Part shown: piece after piece, positions 17,552 to 26,652 of the stretch | How positions within the stretch are numbered: the first letter of the stretch is position 1 | Layout of the letters: every line of letters begins with the position of its first letter | NCBI GenBank assembly: GCA_041584755.1 | Contig: JBFHDK010000004.1 | Span: forward strand, 4,398-68,397 | Source: HB2-32-21 sp003448675 | GTDB lineage: Bacteria > Pseudomonadota > Gammaproteobacteria > Pseudomonadales > Porticoccaceae | Direction of reading: 5' to 3' | Length of the DNA: 64,000 nucleotides | Made by a program: the position numbers and the translations under genes | Notes under the pieces: model-generated | What the model was told of the DNA's origin: nothing | What the model saw: the letters and a program-made list of their open reading frames with translations, nothing else | Databases searched by the model: none

Positions 17552-19663
17552 ATGAGACAACTACTGTTATTCACTGTGGTGACGGTGACCGTCGCCCTTC
17601 CCTTTCACAGCGGCTGGGCAAAAGAAGAGCAGATAGTAGAAGAAGTCACCGTAATCGGAGCCGGCCTACGCGAACGACTATACAAAGCCGGCATGTTAAA
17701 AGACGTCATCCAGAAAACTGAGGTGATAAGCGACACCTCGATCGAGCAAATGAACGCTGTCAATCTGACCGAAGCCATCTCTGAATCCCCCGGCGTGCGC
17801 GTCAGCAACGAGTGCTCCATGTGTGGTGTGAAGCGCGTTATGCTCAATGGTATGCGTGGAGAACATACCACTATCTTGGTGGACGGCATTGCCACCTACA
17901 CCATGATGTCCGGGTTCTACGGCCTGGATGCAGCGGCCTCTGCCGGCATCAACAGTATCGAAATCGCCCGCGGTGCCGGGGCCTCGCTGATCGCGCCGGA
18001 GGCGATAGGCGGCACCATCAACCTGGTGACAAAGGAAGCAACCGAAAACAGTGTTGAGATCGATTTGTCCGGTGGCGAAAACGGCTATAGAAAGGGCAGT
18101 ATGGTAGCGACAGGCCTGGCCAACCAGGATTCCACCCGGATCACACTGATCGGCCAGTATGACGAGCGGGATGAGTACGATGGTGACAATAACCGCGTCA
18201 GTGAGAATCCGTATATGGAGAATCGCTCTTTCACCGCCTACCTCTCCCAGGATCTGGGATTTAGCGACAACCTGCGTTTACGCATTAATCACACCGAATC
18301 TGAAATTTTTGGCGGCCCCGACGGTTCGGACATAGGGAAGGTATTAGCCAGCTTCGCTGCCGATCCCAGCGAGTCCCCCAGCCTCTTCGTCGATGACGAT
18401 GTCCGCAACGACTATATCGGTCGCCCCTGGGAAACTGCGGAGTGGATTGAATCCGATCGCGATGAGATCTACCTGAGCTGGCTGCACGAATTCAATGCCG
18501 ACTTCAACCTACAGGTCTCCGTCTCCCACAATGAGCACTCCCAAAACTCCTTCTACGAGGGCTTTAGCTACGAAGCGGATAATGACATGTCCTTTGTTGA
18601 CGTCCGCATGAACTGGGCGCTGAATAGTGATCATCTGCTCACTTTCGGCGCCGATGGGCGCTTCGAAGAGCTGCGCTCAAAAACCAACAGTGACAGCCCC
18701 GACTACGTCTCCGACAGCTTTGACTACGATACGAACGGCGTCTATATACAGGACACCTGGACACCGAGTGAAAATCTGGAAGTTGCCTTGGCAGTGCGCT
18801 TTGATCAGATTGAGGCCGATTTTATCGATCCCAGCAAACCGGGCACCGAGATCGACGATAACATCATCTCCCCGCGCCTGGATATGCGCTACACTCATAC
18901 CGACCAGTGGACCTCGCGCTTCTCCTACGGCCGCGGTTACCGTGCACCCCTCTCTTTCTTTGAAAGTGATCACGGCATCCTGGATGCTGGGGACGGCTTT
19001 GCCATTGAGATCGACGAGGTGGAGCGCTCCGAATCGTTTAACTATGCGCTGAGCTTCGCCGACGAGCGCCTATCCGCCACCGCCTCGCTGGCCTACACCG
19101 AGGTGGAAAACCTGGCGGCGCTTGATGAAACCGATTCCGGTGTGCCGCTACTGACACAGATGGATAAAGATGCTGATGTTTTGGTGACTGATATCGCGCT
19201 GACTTACCACCTGCTGGAGAATTTAAGCCTGACCATGACCGCGGAACGCATCGACTATTCTGATGAATTTAAACAGGCTTTCGGTGTAGTGCCGGTAGAG
19301 GAGCGTCTTGTATTAAGCGTGGACTGGCATATAGAGGGCTGGGATGTTTACACCTCAGCTACCTGGATCGGCAGTCGCGACCTGTCGGAATACGGCACCC
19401 CTGAAACCCCCACTTTTGATGCCGCGGGAACCGAGCCAATGTCACAGTCAGCGGAATCTTACTGGACGGTAGATTTACGTGGTTCCCGCCACCTCGGTGA
19501 CAACTGGGAGATCTATGTCGGTGCCAGCAACCTGTTTGACTACACTCAAGTTGAAGATATGGAATCCCCGCTGTTTTTCGAGGATGGAGGCTATGATGTG
19601 GCCTACATTTATGGGCCACTGCGTGGACGCGAAGCCTACGCGGGTGTGAAGTATAGTTTCTGA
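17552..19663 (+). CDS. TonB-dependent outer-membrane receptor with CxxC plug motif
   Basis: 703 residues. A signal peptide (MRQLLLFTVVTVTVALPF...WA), a TonB-box-like IVEEVTVIGAG around 28-38, a plug domain (about 50-165) and a C-terminal 22-strand barrel ending in the terminal aromatic signature YAGVKYSF. The plug contains ECSMCGVKRVMLNGMRGEH with C88 and C91, and then ILVDGIATYT. Paired plug cysteines in front of RLNG-like motifs occur in receptors linked to transition-metal or metal-chelate uptake; that is by analogy. The next gene, 13 nt downstream, is a thioredoxin-fold protein, and a Fur-box candidate lies upstream. The ligand is unknown. Confidence 0.9.
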   Translation: MRQLLLFTVVTVTVALPFHSGWAKEEQIVEEVTVIGAGLRERLYKAGMLKDVIQKTEVISDTSIEQMNAVNLTEAISESPGVRVSNECSMCGVKRVMLNGMRGEHTTILVDGIATYTMMSGFYGLDAAASAGINSIEIARGAGASLIAPEAIGGTINLVTKEATENSVEIDLSGGENGYRKGSMVATGLANQDSTRITLIGQYDERDEYDGDNNRVSENPYMENRSFTAYLSQDLGFSDNLRLRINHTESEIFGGPDGSDIGKVLASFAADPSESPSLFVDDDVRNDYIGRPWETAEWIESDRDEIYLSWLHEFNADFNLQVSVSHNEHSQNSFYEGFSYEADNDMSFVDVRMNWALNSDHLLTFGADGRFEELRSKTNSDSPDYVSDSFDYDTNGVYIQDTWTPSENLEVALAVRFDQIEADFIDPSKPGTEIDDNIISPRLDMRYTHTDQWTSRFSYGRGYRAPLSFFESDHGILDAGDGFAIEIDEVERSESFNYALSFADERLSATASLAYTEVENLAALDETDSGVPLLTQMDKDADVLVTDIALTYHLLENLSLTMTAERIDYSDEFKQAFGVVPVEERLVLSVDWHIEGWDVYTSATWIGSRDLSEYGTPETPTFDAAGTEPMSQSAESYWTVDLRGSRHLGDNWEIYVGASNLFDYTQVEDMESPLFFEDGGYDVAYIYGPLRGREAYAGVKYSF

Positions 19664-19676
19664 CGGCAGTGCTCTT

Positions 19677-20174
19677 TTGACGATCCCATATTTCCGTTCA
19701 TTGCTGCTTATCGTTATCAACCTGGTATTAATACCCCGGGCAGTTGCCTCTCTGGAGCAGCTGCAACTGCCCAGTCTCACCGATAATACAACGGTCAGTA
19801 TGACGGATTTTCGCGGCAAGGTCCTATTGCTCAGCTTCTTCGAGCCGGACTGCCCCTGGTGCTATCGGCAAATGAAAGTGTTCAACCAAACCCAAGCCCA
19901 GTGCAATGAACAATTGCAACCGCTGTCGGTGGGCATACGGGGTACGGATCAGAAACTAAGGCCGGAGCTAAGGCGCGCAAAGGTTAGTTACCCCGCCGTC
20001 AGGGGCACACCGCTGTTACTCCGGCTGGTCGGGGAGATCCCCGCTACACCCTGGACACTGATTTTCGATCCACAGGGGCAGTTACTGGGAACCTGGCGTG
20101 GTTATATGAAATTTAAACAGGTGCAATCGCTATTCCCCGAGTTTTGTCCGCCACCAGAATCGCCGCTCGGCTAA
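19677..20174 (+). CDS. TlpA-like secreted thioredoxin-fold protein
   Basis: 165 residues from a TTG start, the only start that keeps the N-terminal signal peptide (SLLLIVINLVLIPRAVAS). The TlpA/ResA pattern follows: LPSLTDNTTVSMTDFRGKVLLLSFFEPDCPWC, with active-site C59-P-W-C62, and PWTLIFDPQGQLLGTWRGY near the C-terminus where TlpA proteins carry the cis-Pro loop. It starts 13 nt after the TonB receptor stop, so it is in the same operon. It would act as a periplasmic disulfide reductase or metallochaperone; the CxxC plug of the receptor is a tempting substrate. Confidence 0.75.
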   Translation: MTIPYFRSLLLIVINLVLIPRAVASLEQLQLPSLTDNTTVSMTDFRGKVLLLSFFEPDCPWCYRQMKVFNQTQAQCNEQLQPLSVGIRGTDQKLRPELRRAKVSYPAVRGTPLLLRLVGEIPATPWTLIFDPQGQLLGTWRGYMKFKQVQSLFPEFCPPPESPLG

Positions 20175-20242
20175 TGTGCGTCATCGCTCAGTATCTCTCT
20201 TATTTCACCAATTATTTGGAATCAAAGGCCTGATATTTTGAT

Positions 20243-20990
20243 AGGGTCTTAGGAATCAAATCATCGACCAAACTGCTTCTAAGACCCTGTATAAAGCTAA
20301 AAACCTCTACTAAAGAAATTCAAAAATCAGAGAAACCAAATTTCGCCAACTTATCAAGGCCTTCACCATGGACTTTTCTGCAACGGATACGGCCAAACTG
20401 GCCGGCCTGAATGTTCCATCCGTGAACGCCATTTTCCTCAAACTCCGTGTACGTATCGCCCAGTTCCGCGAGGCGCAGTCTCCTTATTCTGGCAAGGTCA
20501 AATTGGATGAATCCTGTTTTGGCCCAAGGCGTGTTCGTGGTAAAAAGGGCCGTGGCACTGGCGGTAAAGCCATTGTCTTTGGCATCTTCATAGATAATGG
20601 CCATGTCTTTACCGAAATTGCCCCTGATGCACGCAAACGCTGTCTGTATACGAATCATTCGTGGCAGAGTGGACCTTGATAGTGTTGTACATACGGACGG
20701 GTGGCGCGCCCATGACGGCCTGGCAGATATCTGCTATGCCTGGCATTTTCGTATCCACCATGGCGACGATGAATTTGCTAAGCATCAGTCCCCTATCAAC
20801 GGCATCGAACCCTTTTGGGCCTATGCCAAACATCGCTTAACCCAGTTTACAGGCGCGCCTTAACACACCTTTTATTTGCACCTCAAGGAAAGAGAATATC
20901 GATGCAATCGTCGCCGTGACAACCTCAACAAATCACTGCTCAAACTGCTTCGAAACACCCCCATTTAGGTTAGTCTGCTTCCTAAGCACA
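20243..20990 (+). mobile_element. Degenerate IS1595-family (ISXO2-like) insertion sequence
   Basis: An ISXO2-like transposase remnant bounded by imperfect terminal inverted repeats: left GTCTTAGGAATCAAAT (from 20245) and the complement of the right end (about 20973-20988) TGCTTAGGAAGCAGA, sharing CTTAGGAAnCAnA. A 10-bp inverted repeat AGGGTCTTAG (20243-20252) / CTAAGACCCT (20279-20288) lies at the left end. No clear target duplication was found. Element boundaries are approximate. Confidence 0.65.
20290..20967 (+). pseudogene. Frameshifted IS1595-family transposase
   Basis: Coding pieces in different frames together give a full ISXO2-like transposase. The first is an N-terminal helix-turn-helix part (KNLY-stop-RNSKIRETKFRQLIKAFT, with an in-frame TAA, then MDFSATDTAKLAG). 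The second is the catalytic core beginning GKVKLDESCFG with the first Asp, then VVHTDGWRAHDGL with the second Asp, and the SPINGIEPFWAYAK box. The tail is NKSLLKLLRNTPI. At least one stop and two frameshifts make it inactive. Confidence 0.8.
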
Positions 20991-21166
20991 ACCAGCGACT
21001 CAAAAAACGATTCCATTACAGACATCGGAGGAAATAAATGTACTTGGGTATTTAATCAATCTCGTCGCAGTTTAAACCTGATACTGGGTTTCTATCTACC
21101 GGACTTTCTAAGTAGCCCTGTACCGGCCTTTTGATGCAAAGAAAAACCCCCTCCTGTTGCTGCCCT

Positions 21167-23635
21167 TCAGCTCTCGGCGTCACCTGGACCAGGGGGCGGC
21201 GCGGGTTCGGTGGCCATAACTTTTTTAATTTCCGGTTCGCCACCTTCGTCCTTGCCAAATCCCCTGCGCAACTCGGCAAAATGTTGCAGGCGCGCCTGGA
21301 CTTTGCCGTTAATGCTTTCTGGTGGAAATTCGCCGTTTTCATCCATATCACCGGCGCTGATACCGGTTAGCACTTCAATGGCCTGATCGACGTGCTCGAC
21401 GGGGTAGATACTGAACTGTCCCTGTTCGATAGCCTCGGTCACTTCGGGGTTGAGCATCAGGTTGGTGACGTTTTTGGCGGGAATAATGACACCCTGCTGG
21501 CCGTTGAGGCCGCGGGCCTTGCAGATGTCGAAGAAACCTTCGATTTTTTCGTTGACGCCGCCAATCACCTGAGCCCGACCAAGCTGGTTCATGGAGCCGG
21601 TAATGGCTAAACACTGCTTGATAGGCACGCCGCTAAGGGAAGAAACCAGCGCGCAGAGTTCTGCCATGGTGGCGCTGTCGCCATCGACGCCGCCGTAGCT
21701 TTGCTCAAAGGCTATGCTGGCGGTAAGGGACATGGGCGCGGTTTGACCATAGCGGGCACCGAGAAAAGCGGACAGGGTAAATACACCCTTGGTGTGAGTC
21801 GGCCCGCTCATATCGGATTCGCGGGCAATATCGATCAGGCGGCCGTCACCCAGACGGGTTGTGGCGGTGATCCGCGAAGGCTGACCAAAGGCGAAGTTAC
21901 CCATTTGCAGAACCGACAGGCCATTTACCTGGCCAACCACCTCACCCACGGTGTCAATCATGACGTGTTCGCGCAGAATGCCCTCCTGCACCCTGTCACG
22001 CACACGGTCCACACGCTCAACCTGGGTGCGGATGACTTTATTCACGTCCTCATCGGTGACCACATCTCGATCGGCCTGACCGGCCCAATAACTGGCCTCG
22101 CTGATCACGTCGGAGATGCTGCCCATGTGGGTGGAAAGTTTTTCCGAGTCCTCGACCTGGCGCATACTCTGGCGGATCACGGCGGCGACAGCGGTTTTAT
22201 CAAAGGGCAGCATGCTGTCCTTACGCACCATGGTCGCGATCATGCGCGCGTAGAGGAAATCATTTTCGGGGTTACGATCCAGGCGCGCTTCAAAATCCGC
22301 AGGCACCTTGAACAGCTCGGCAAAGTCCGGGTCCTGAGCGTAAAGCAGATAATAGAGCATGCGATCGCCCAACAGCACCACTTTCACATCCAGGGGTATG
22401 GGTTCCGGCTCCAGGGACATGGTGCTGGCCAGACCCAGGCTGCGCTCAAGGGGCTCGATGCGCAATTCCTTGGAATAAAGCGCCTGTTTTAGCCCTTCCC
22501 AGGCATAGGGCTGCATCAGCAATTTACGGATTTCCAGCACCAGATAGCCGCCATTAGCCTTATGCAGGGCGCCGGGCTTAATGAGGGTGAAATCGGTGGT
22601 GAGCATGCCCATATAGGCTTTGTTTTCCACCCGCCCCAGCAGATTGCCGTAGGTGGGGTGCTCTTCATACACCACGGGCATGCCCGTGGTTTCGCTACTA
22701 TCGAGCATGACATTAACTTCGTAGCGGCTCAGGGAGTTAGCCACCTGCGGCATACCGGGCATGGCTTCGGCAGGACGGAAATCAGCGGCATTGGCAATTA
22801 TGTCAGCCTGCACATCGCTCAGGTAGTTGAGCATTTGGGGCAGGTCGGCGTATTTATGGCTGAGGGCTTCAATGTACAGGCCCACCGCCTCCAGGGTCAC
22901 TTCGTGATTTAGCTTGCGGAATTTTTCCCGCGCCTCCTTGCGCCAGGCCGGCACGTGTTTTTGCAGAATTTCCCGCAACTGTTCCCGTAGGGCCTGGTTC
23001 TGCTGTTCGAGTTTTTCCTGCTCGGCCTCGCTGAGGCTTTCAAAAATCTCCGGCGTTATCTCCTCGCCATTGACCAGGGGAATAAAGGAAAAGCCGTCCG
23101 CGCCCTGGTAAAGCTTGATGTCTTTTTCTTTAGCGGAATCATGCAGGGCCCGAAACGCGGCTTCCTGCTTACTCTGTAATTCAGCTTCGATTTGCTGCGC
23201 CCGAGCCTTGTATTCATCACTGTCAAAAGCCTGGGGGATCGCGGTTTTCAAGTCCTCAATCAGGTGCTGCATGTCCCGCTGCAAAATTACGCCCCGTCCA
23301 GGAGGCAGCTCCAGACGCAGGGGCTTGGAAGCATCCTTGAAATTGTTAAAGTAACACCAGTCATTAGGCACTGGGCCACGGCGGGCCAGGTCCTGGAGGT
23401 ATTGATTAACCGCGGTGAACTTGCCGACCCCCGGTGGGCCAAGTACGTAGAGGTTATAGCCTTCACTTTTCATGCCCAGACCGAAGTGGATGGCATCAAG
23501 CGCGCGATTCTGTCCAATAATTTGGGTTAGAGGCTCCAGGTCATTAGTGGTTTCAAAGTCGAATTCCGCGGCATCGCAGCATTTAGGCAAATCCTCGGCA
23601 CTCAGCGCACTGACACCCCTCGTTGTTTCGTTCAT
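21167..23635 (-). CDS. LonB-like AAA+ ATP-dependent protease (S16 family)
   Basis: 822 residues, the proteobacterial Lon-like protease type related to E. coli YcbZ. Walker A GPPGVGKFT is at 66-74, followed by a long coiled-coil insertion (about 150-280) and a second ATPase portion (GALHKANGGYLVLEIRKLL, LLGDRMLYYLL). The C-terminal S16 protease domain has GDSATMAELCALVSSLSG with the catalytic Ser and GGVNEKIEGFFDICKARGL with the catalytic Lys. It would degrade unfolded or regulatory proteins in the cytoplasm. It stands alone, 60 nt from the lytic transglycosylase gene start side. Confidence 0.9.
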   Translation of the reverse strand: MNETTRGVSALSAEDLPKCCDAAEFDFETTNDLEPLTQIIGQNRALDAIHFGLGMKSEGYNLYVLGPPGVGKFTAVNQYLQDLARRGPVPNDWCYFNNFKDASKPLRLELPPGRGVILQRDMQHLIEDLKTAIPQAFDSDEYKARAQQIEAELQSKQEAAFRALHDSAKEKDIKLYQGADGFSFIPLVNGEEITPEIFESLSEAEQEKLEQQNQALREQLREILQKHVPAWRKEAREKFRKLNHEVTLEAVGLYIEALSHKYADLPQMLNYLSDVQADIIANAADFRPAEAMPGMPQVANSLSRYEVNVMLDSSETTGMPVVYEEHPTYGNLLGRVENKAYMGMLTTDFTLIKPGALHKANGGYLVLEIRKLLMQPYAWEGLKQALYSKELRIEPLERSLGLASTMSLEPEPIPLDVKVVLLGDRMLYYLLYAQDPDFAELFKVPADFEARLDRNPENDFLYARMIATMVRKDSMLPFDKTAVAAVIRQSMRQVEDSEKLSTHMGSISDVISEASYWAGQADRDVVTDEDVNKVIRTQVERVDRVRDRVQEGILREHVMIDTVGEVVGQVNGLSVLQMGNFAFGQPSRITATTRLGDGRLIDIARESDMSGPTHTKGVFTLSAFLGARYGQTAPMSLTASIAFEQSYGGVDGDSATMAELCALVSSLSGVPIKQCLAITGSMNQLGRAQVIGGVNEKIEGFFDICKARGLNGQQGVIIPAKNVTNLMLNPEVTEAIEQGQFSIYPVEHVDQAIEVLTGISAGDMDENGEFPPESINGKVQARLQHFAELRRGFGKDEGGEPEIKKVMATEPAPPPGPGDAES

Positions 23636-23695
23636 CAGCTAATCCTTGTTCGATGTAGGCTTCGGACCCGCGGGCACGAAAAATAAAGCATAAAA

Positions 23696-24301
23696 CTAGA
23701 AGATAAACCGCATCAACCAGTTGCGCTCCAGTTGTTTCTTGCAACCCTTGTATTGGGCGGCATAGATTTTGGCGCGGGTATCCACCTTACCAGCCACTTT
23801 TATCAACCAGGGTTTGTTTTTATAACTGCCCCTCGCGTAGCCACCCTGGCCTTCGTGATAGTTAAGGTACTGTGCACGGGCATTCCACTTGGACACACCA
23901 TTGGCCCGGTAGCTTTTGTCCATATACCAGAACATGAAGTCAATGGCGTCATCGAAATCATCCCGATCCCTGAAACGCCCGCCGGTTTCCCGCTGATAGC
24001 TCGCCCAGGTGCCATTCAGCGCCTGGGAATAACCGTAGGCGGAACTGGCCCGACCCAGGGGAATAAAGCCCAGAAACCAGCGAAACGGCGGCTTGGCATC
24101 ATCCCGAAACGCCGACTCCTGATGCATCATGGCCATGGGCACATGAATGGGCCCGCCCCAACGTTTGGCCGACGCCTGGGCGGCTCGATACCAGCTACGT
24201 TTTTCCTCGAAAATATCGCAGAGGTTGTCGGGGTTGGCGGGTTGCGAAGCACACCCCCCAAGAACCAGAAGTGTGATGACCAGCGACGCGATAGCTTTCA
24301 T
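23696..24301 (-). CDS. SLT-type lytic transglycosylase lipoprotein
   Basis: 201 residues. The lipobox LGGC (Cys17) follows a signal peptide. The catalytic core has MMHQESAFRDDAKPP with the expected Glu, then ASSAYGYSQALNGTWASYQ and LNYHEGQGGYARG, the GYSQ/Y-H-E-GxGG pattern of transglycosylase SLT domains. It cleaves peptidoglycan glycan strands with anhydromuramyl formation. It stands in a minus-strand run but is separated from the lipA group by about 20 bp, so it may be the last gene of that operon. Confidence 0.85.
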   Translation of the reverse strand: MKAIASLVITLLVLGGCASQPANPDNLCDIFEEKRSWYRAAQASAKRWGGPIHVPMAMMHQESAFRDDAKPPFRWFLGFIPLGRASSAYGYSQALNGTWASYQRETGGRFRDRDDFDDAIDFMFWYMDKSYRANGVSKWNARAQYLNYHEGQGGYARGSYKNKPWLIKVAGKVDTRAKIYAAQYKGCKKQLERNWLMRFIF

Positions 24302-24324
24302 TTCCGGGTGCTTATTAACCCTTT

Positions 24325-24633
24325 TTACTTATCCTGGCCCTTCTGTTTAGCCTGAAACTTGGCCAGCTGCTCAGGCGTCGCCTCGGCTTGGTACTTGTCT
24401 TTCCACTCCCCGTAGGGCATGCCGTAAACCCGCTCGCGGGCGGCATCATAATCCACCGCCACACCACGCTCCTCGGCCGCAGCCACATACCATTTCGACA
24501 AGCAGTTGCGGCAGAAGTCCGCCAGATTCATCAGTTCGATATTTTGTACGTCCTTGTGGTCATCGAGATGCTGCAAAAAGCGGCGAAAAACCGCTGCTTC
24601 GATTTCAATTTCCGTGGTTTTGTCTGTAGTCAT
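24325..24633 (-). CDS. DUF1244 family protein
   Basis: 102 residues, small and charged. The segment LADFCRNCLSKWYVAAAEERGV with a CxxC pair and the following YGMPYGEWKDKYQ are the hallmark of DUF1244 (PF06844) proteins of proteobacteria. Function unknown. Its ATG overlaps the lipA stop (TGATG), so it is translationally coupled to lipA. The paired cysteines could bind metal, which is inference only. Confidence 0.85.
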   Translation of the reverse strand: MTTDKTTEIEIEAAVFRRFLQHLDDHKDVQNIELMNLADFCRNCLSKWYVAAAEERGVAVDYDAARERVYGMPYGEWKDKYQAEATPEQLAKFQAKQKGQDK

Positions 24634-25631
24634 CAGGTGATCTCCTCGCCCTTTGCCTGACGGTCCGCATGGTAGGAGGAGCGCACCAGCGGCCCGGAGG
24701 CGACATGTTTAAAGCCGATCGAGTCGGCATATTCCCGGTACTCGGCAAATTCGTCGGGGTGGACGTAGCGCTCCACCGGCAGATGATTCCTGGAAGGCTG
24801 CAAATACTGACCCACCGTCAGCATATCCACCCCATGCTCGCGCAGATCATCCAGGGTCGCCAACAGCTCATTCTTGTTTTCTCCCAAGCCCACCATCAGG
24901 CCTGACTTGGTGGGAATATCAGGCAGGCGCTCTTTATAGGCCTGCAACAGCCGCAACGACCACTGATAATTGGCGCCCGGTCGCGCCTGGCGGTAGAGTC
25001 GGGGCACGGTTTCCAGATTATGGTTGAAAACATCCGGCGGCGTGGCACAAAGAATTTCCAGAGCAGGCTCCATGCGCCCACGGAAATCCGGCACCAAAAT
25101 TTCGATTTGTATATCGGGGCATGCGACGCGGGTGGCGCGAATACAATCGGCAAAATGACCCGCGCCGCCGTCGCGCAGATCATCCCGATCCACCGAAGTA
25201 ATGACCACATAGCGCAAACCCATGCCCGCGATGGCTTTGGCCAGATTAGCCGGCTCCTCGGTATCCAGAGCCAGCGGCTTGCCGTGGCCGACATCGCAAA
25301 AGGGGCAGCGTCGGGTACAGATATCGCCCATAATCATGAAAGTGGCCGTGCCACCGCCAAAACATTCACTGAGATTCGGGCAAGCAGCCTCTTCACAGAC
25401 AGTGGCAAGCTTATGTTCGCGCAATATGGATTTAATGCGCTGAACTTCGCGCCCATGGTCGAGGCGTACCCGCAGCCAGGGTGGCTTGCGTAGATAGGTT
25501 TCGGTGGGCACAACCTTGACGGGAATGCGTTCCACTTTATCGGCGCTGCGCAGTTTTTCACCCTCGCGTAGCCGGCGCGTTCGCCGTATCGGGGTTTTTA
25601 TGCCGTCATTTGCATCATCCACTTCTTTCAT
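24633..25631 (-). CDS. lipA: Lipoyl synthase
   Basis: 332 residues. It shows the auxiliary cluster motif CEEAACPNLSECF, the radical-SAM cluster motif CTRRCPFCDVGHGKP and the C-terminal RSSYHAD serine ligand. It inserts two sulfurs into octanoyl groups on E2 and GcvH proteins. It lies 18 nt downstream of lipB, which supplies the octanoyl substrate, and is coupled to the DUF1244 gene. Confidence 0.95.
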   Translation of the reverse strand: MKEVDDANDGIKTPIRRTRRLREGEKLRSADKVERIPVKVVPTETYLRKPPWLRVRLDHGREVQRIKSILREHKLATVCEEAACPNLSECFGGGTATFMIMGDICTRRCPFCDVGHGKPLALDTEEPANLAKAIAGMGLRYVVITSVDRDDLRDGGAGHFADCIRATRVACPDIQIEILVPDFRGRMEPALEILCATPPDVFNHNLETVPRLYRQARPGANYQWSLRLLQAYKERLPDIPTKSGLMVGLGENKNELLATLDDLREHGVDMLTVGQYLQPSRNHLPVERYVHPDEFAEYREYADSIGFKHVASGPLVRSSYHADRQAKGEEIT

Positions 25632-25649
25632 ACTCTCAACCGCTTGCCT

Positions 25650-26318
25650 TCATCGGGACACTTTGTCGGCGGTGTCCAGATAATACCAGCCATCATAACC
25701 GAGCTCGGCACTGAGTCTGTCGAGCAATACGGCGATCAGTTCACCTTTTGCCGGCATGCTCCCGGCGGGGAGCAAATCGGCCAGGCGCGTCATTTCCAGC
25801 CCCGGATAACCACAAGGATTGATGCGGCTGAAAGGTTCAAGATCCATATCGGCATTGAAGGCCAGACCATGGTAGCTATTGCCCTTGCGAATACGCAGCC
25901 CCAGAGATGCTATTTTAGCGCTATCCACGTAGACCCCCGGCGCTCGATCACGAGTCTGCCCTTCAAGCCCGTAATGGACCAAGAGCTGCTTGATACTGGT
26001 TTCGATAGCACACACCAGTTGCCGGACGTTAAGCGATACCCCTTTCAGGTTGACCAGCACGTAAATCACCACCTGACCCGGCCCATGGTAGGTGACCTGA
26101 CCACCGCGGTCAGTTTTTACCACGGGAATATTGCCAGGCATAAGCAGGTGTTCGTCCTTACTCGCCTGACCGAGGGTAAAAACCGGTGGGTGCTCCACCA
26201 CCCAGAGTTGATCCGGGCCGTCTGCACCGCGCTGTTCGGTGTAGACCTTCATGGCCTCGAAGACCGGACCATAGTCGCACAACCCCAGGGATCGAACCCC
26301 TATGTCACGGCTAGCCAT
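25650..26318 (-). CDS. lipB: Octanoyl-[ACP]:protein transferase
   Basis: 222 residues with the LipB signatures VEHPPVFTLGQ, DRGGQVTYHGPGQVVIYVLVNLK, the Lys motif AKIASLGLRI and the catalytic Cys motif INPCGYPGLEM. It transfers octanoate from acyl carrier protein to lipoyl domains, ahead of LipA. It is encoded immediately upstream of lipA and downstream of ybeD in the usual gammaproteobacterial order. Confidence 0.94.
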   Translation of the reverse strand: MASRDIGVRSLGLCDYGPVFEAMKVYTEQRGADGPDQLWVVEHPPVFTLGQASKDEHLLMPGNIPVVKTDRGGQVTYHGPGQVVIYVLVNLKGVSLNVRQLVCAIETSIKQLLVHYGLEGQTRDRAPGVYVDSAKIASLGLRIRKGNSYHGLAFNADMDLEPFSRINPCGYPGLEMTRLADLLPAGSMPAKGELIAVLLDRLSAELGYDGWYYLDTADKVSR

Positions 26319-26370
26319 GGCGCTTCCAGCATGGCGGAAAAGCGGGGGAAAACAGACATCGGCGCAGGCC

Positions 26371-26652
26371 TCACAGCACCATCTGCACCAGTGAGCTGGC
26401 TTTTAAATCGATGAAAATCGCCTGAAGTTGATCTTCCCCGGTGGCGGTAATGGTGACGGTCAGGGACTGGTAGGTACCTTTTCGGCTGTCGCGGGTAGTT
26501 ACCTTCATGACGTCAAAACCCGGCGCATGGCGCTCCATCACAGTCAGCACGTGGGTGCGAAAAGCCTCGCATTTATTGCCCATAACTTTGACCGGATAGT
26601 CACAGGGAAACTCAATTTTCGGCGCTTCCGGCTCGCCCTTGCTCTCACTCAT
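26371..26652 (-). CDS. ybeD: YbeD-like DUF493 protein
   Basis: 93 residues: PKIEFPCDYPVKVMGNKCEAF followed by the beta-alpha fold region VTTRDSRKGTYQSLTVTITATGEDQL and the C-terminal LVQMVL. This is the DUF493/YbeD family, an ACT-like small domain invariably between dacA and lipB. It has been proposed as a regulator of lipoate metabolism, but no activity is established to my knowledge. The start overlaps the dacA stop by 4 nt. Confidence 0.88.
   Translation of the reverse strand: MSESKGEPEAPKIEFPCDYPVKVMGNKCEAFRTHVLTVMERHAPGFDVMKVTTRDSRKGTYQSLTVTITATGEDQLQAIFIDLKASSLVQMVL

Noticed and set aside
21701..22492. 263-codon plus-strand ORF inside the LonB-like gene
   Set aside because: It is antisense to a clearly conserved protease; the His/Gly-rich translation has no domain pattern and reflects GC-rich codon shadows.
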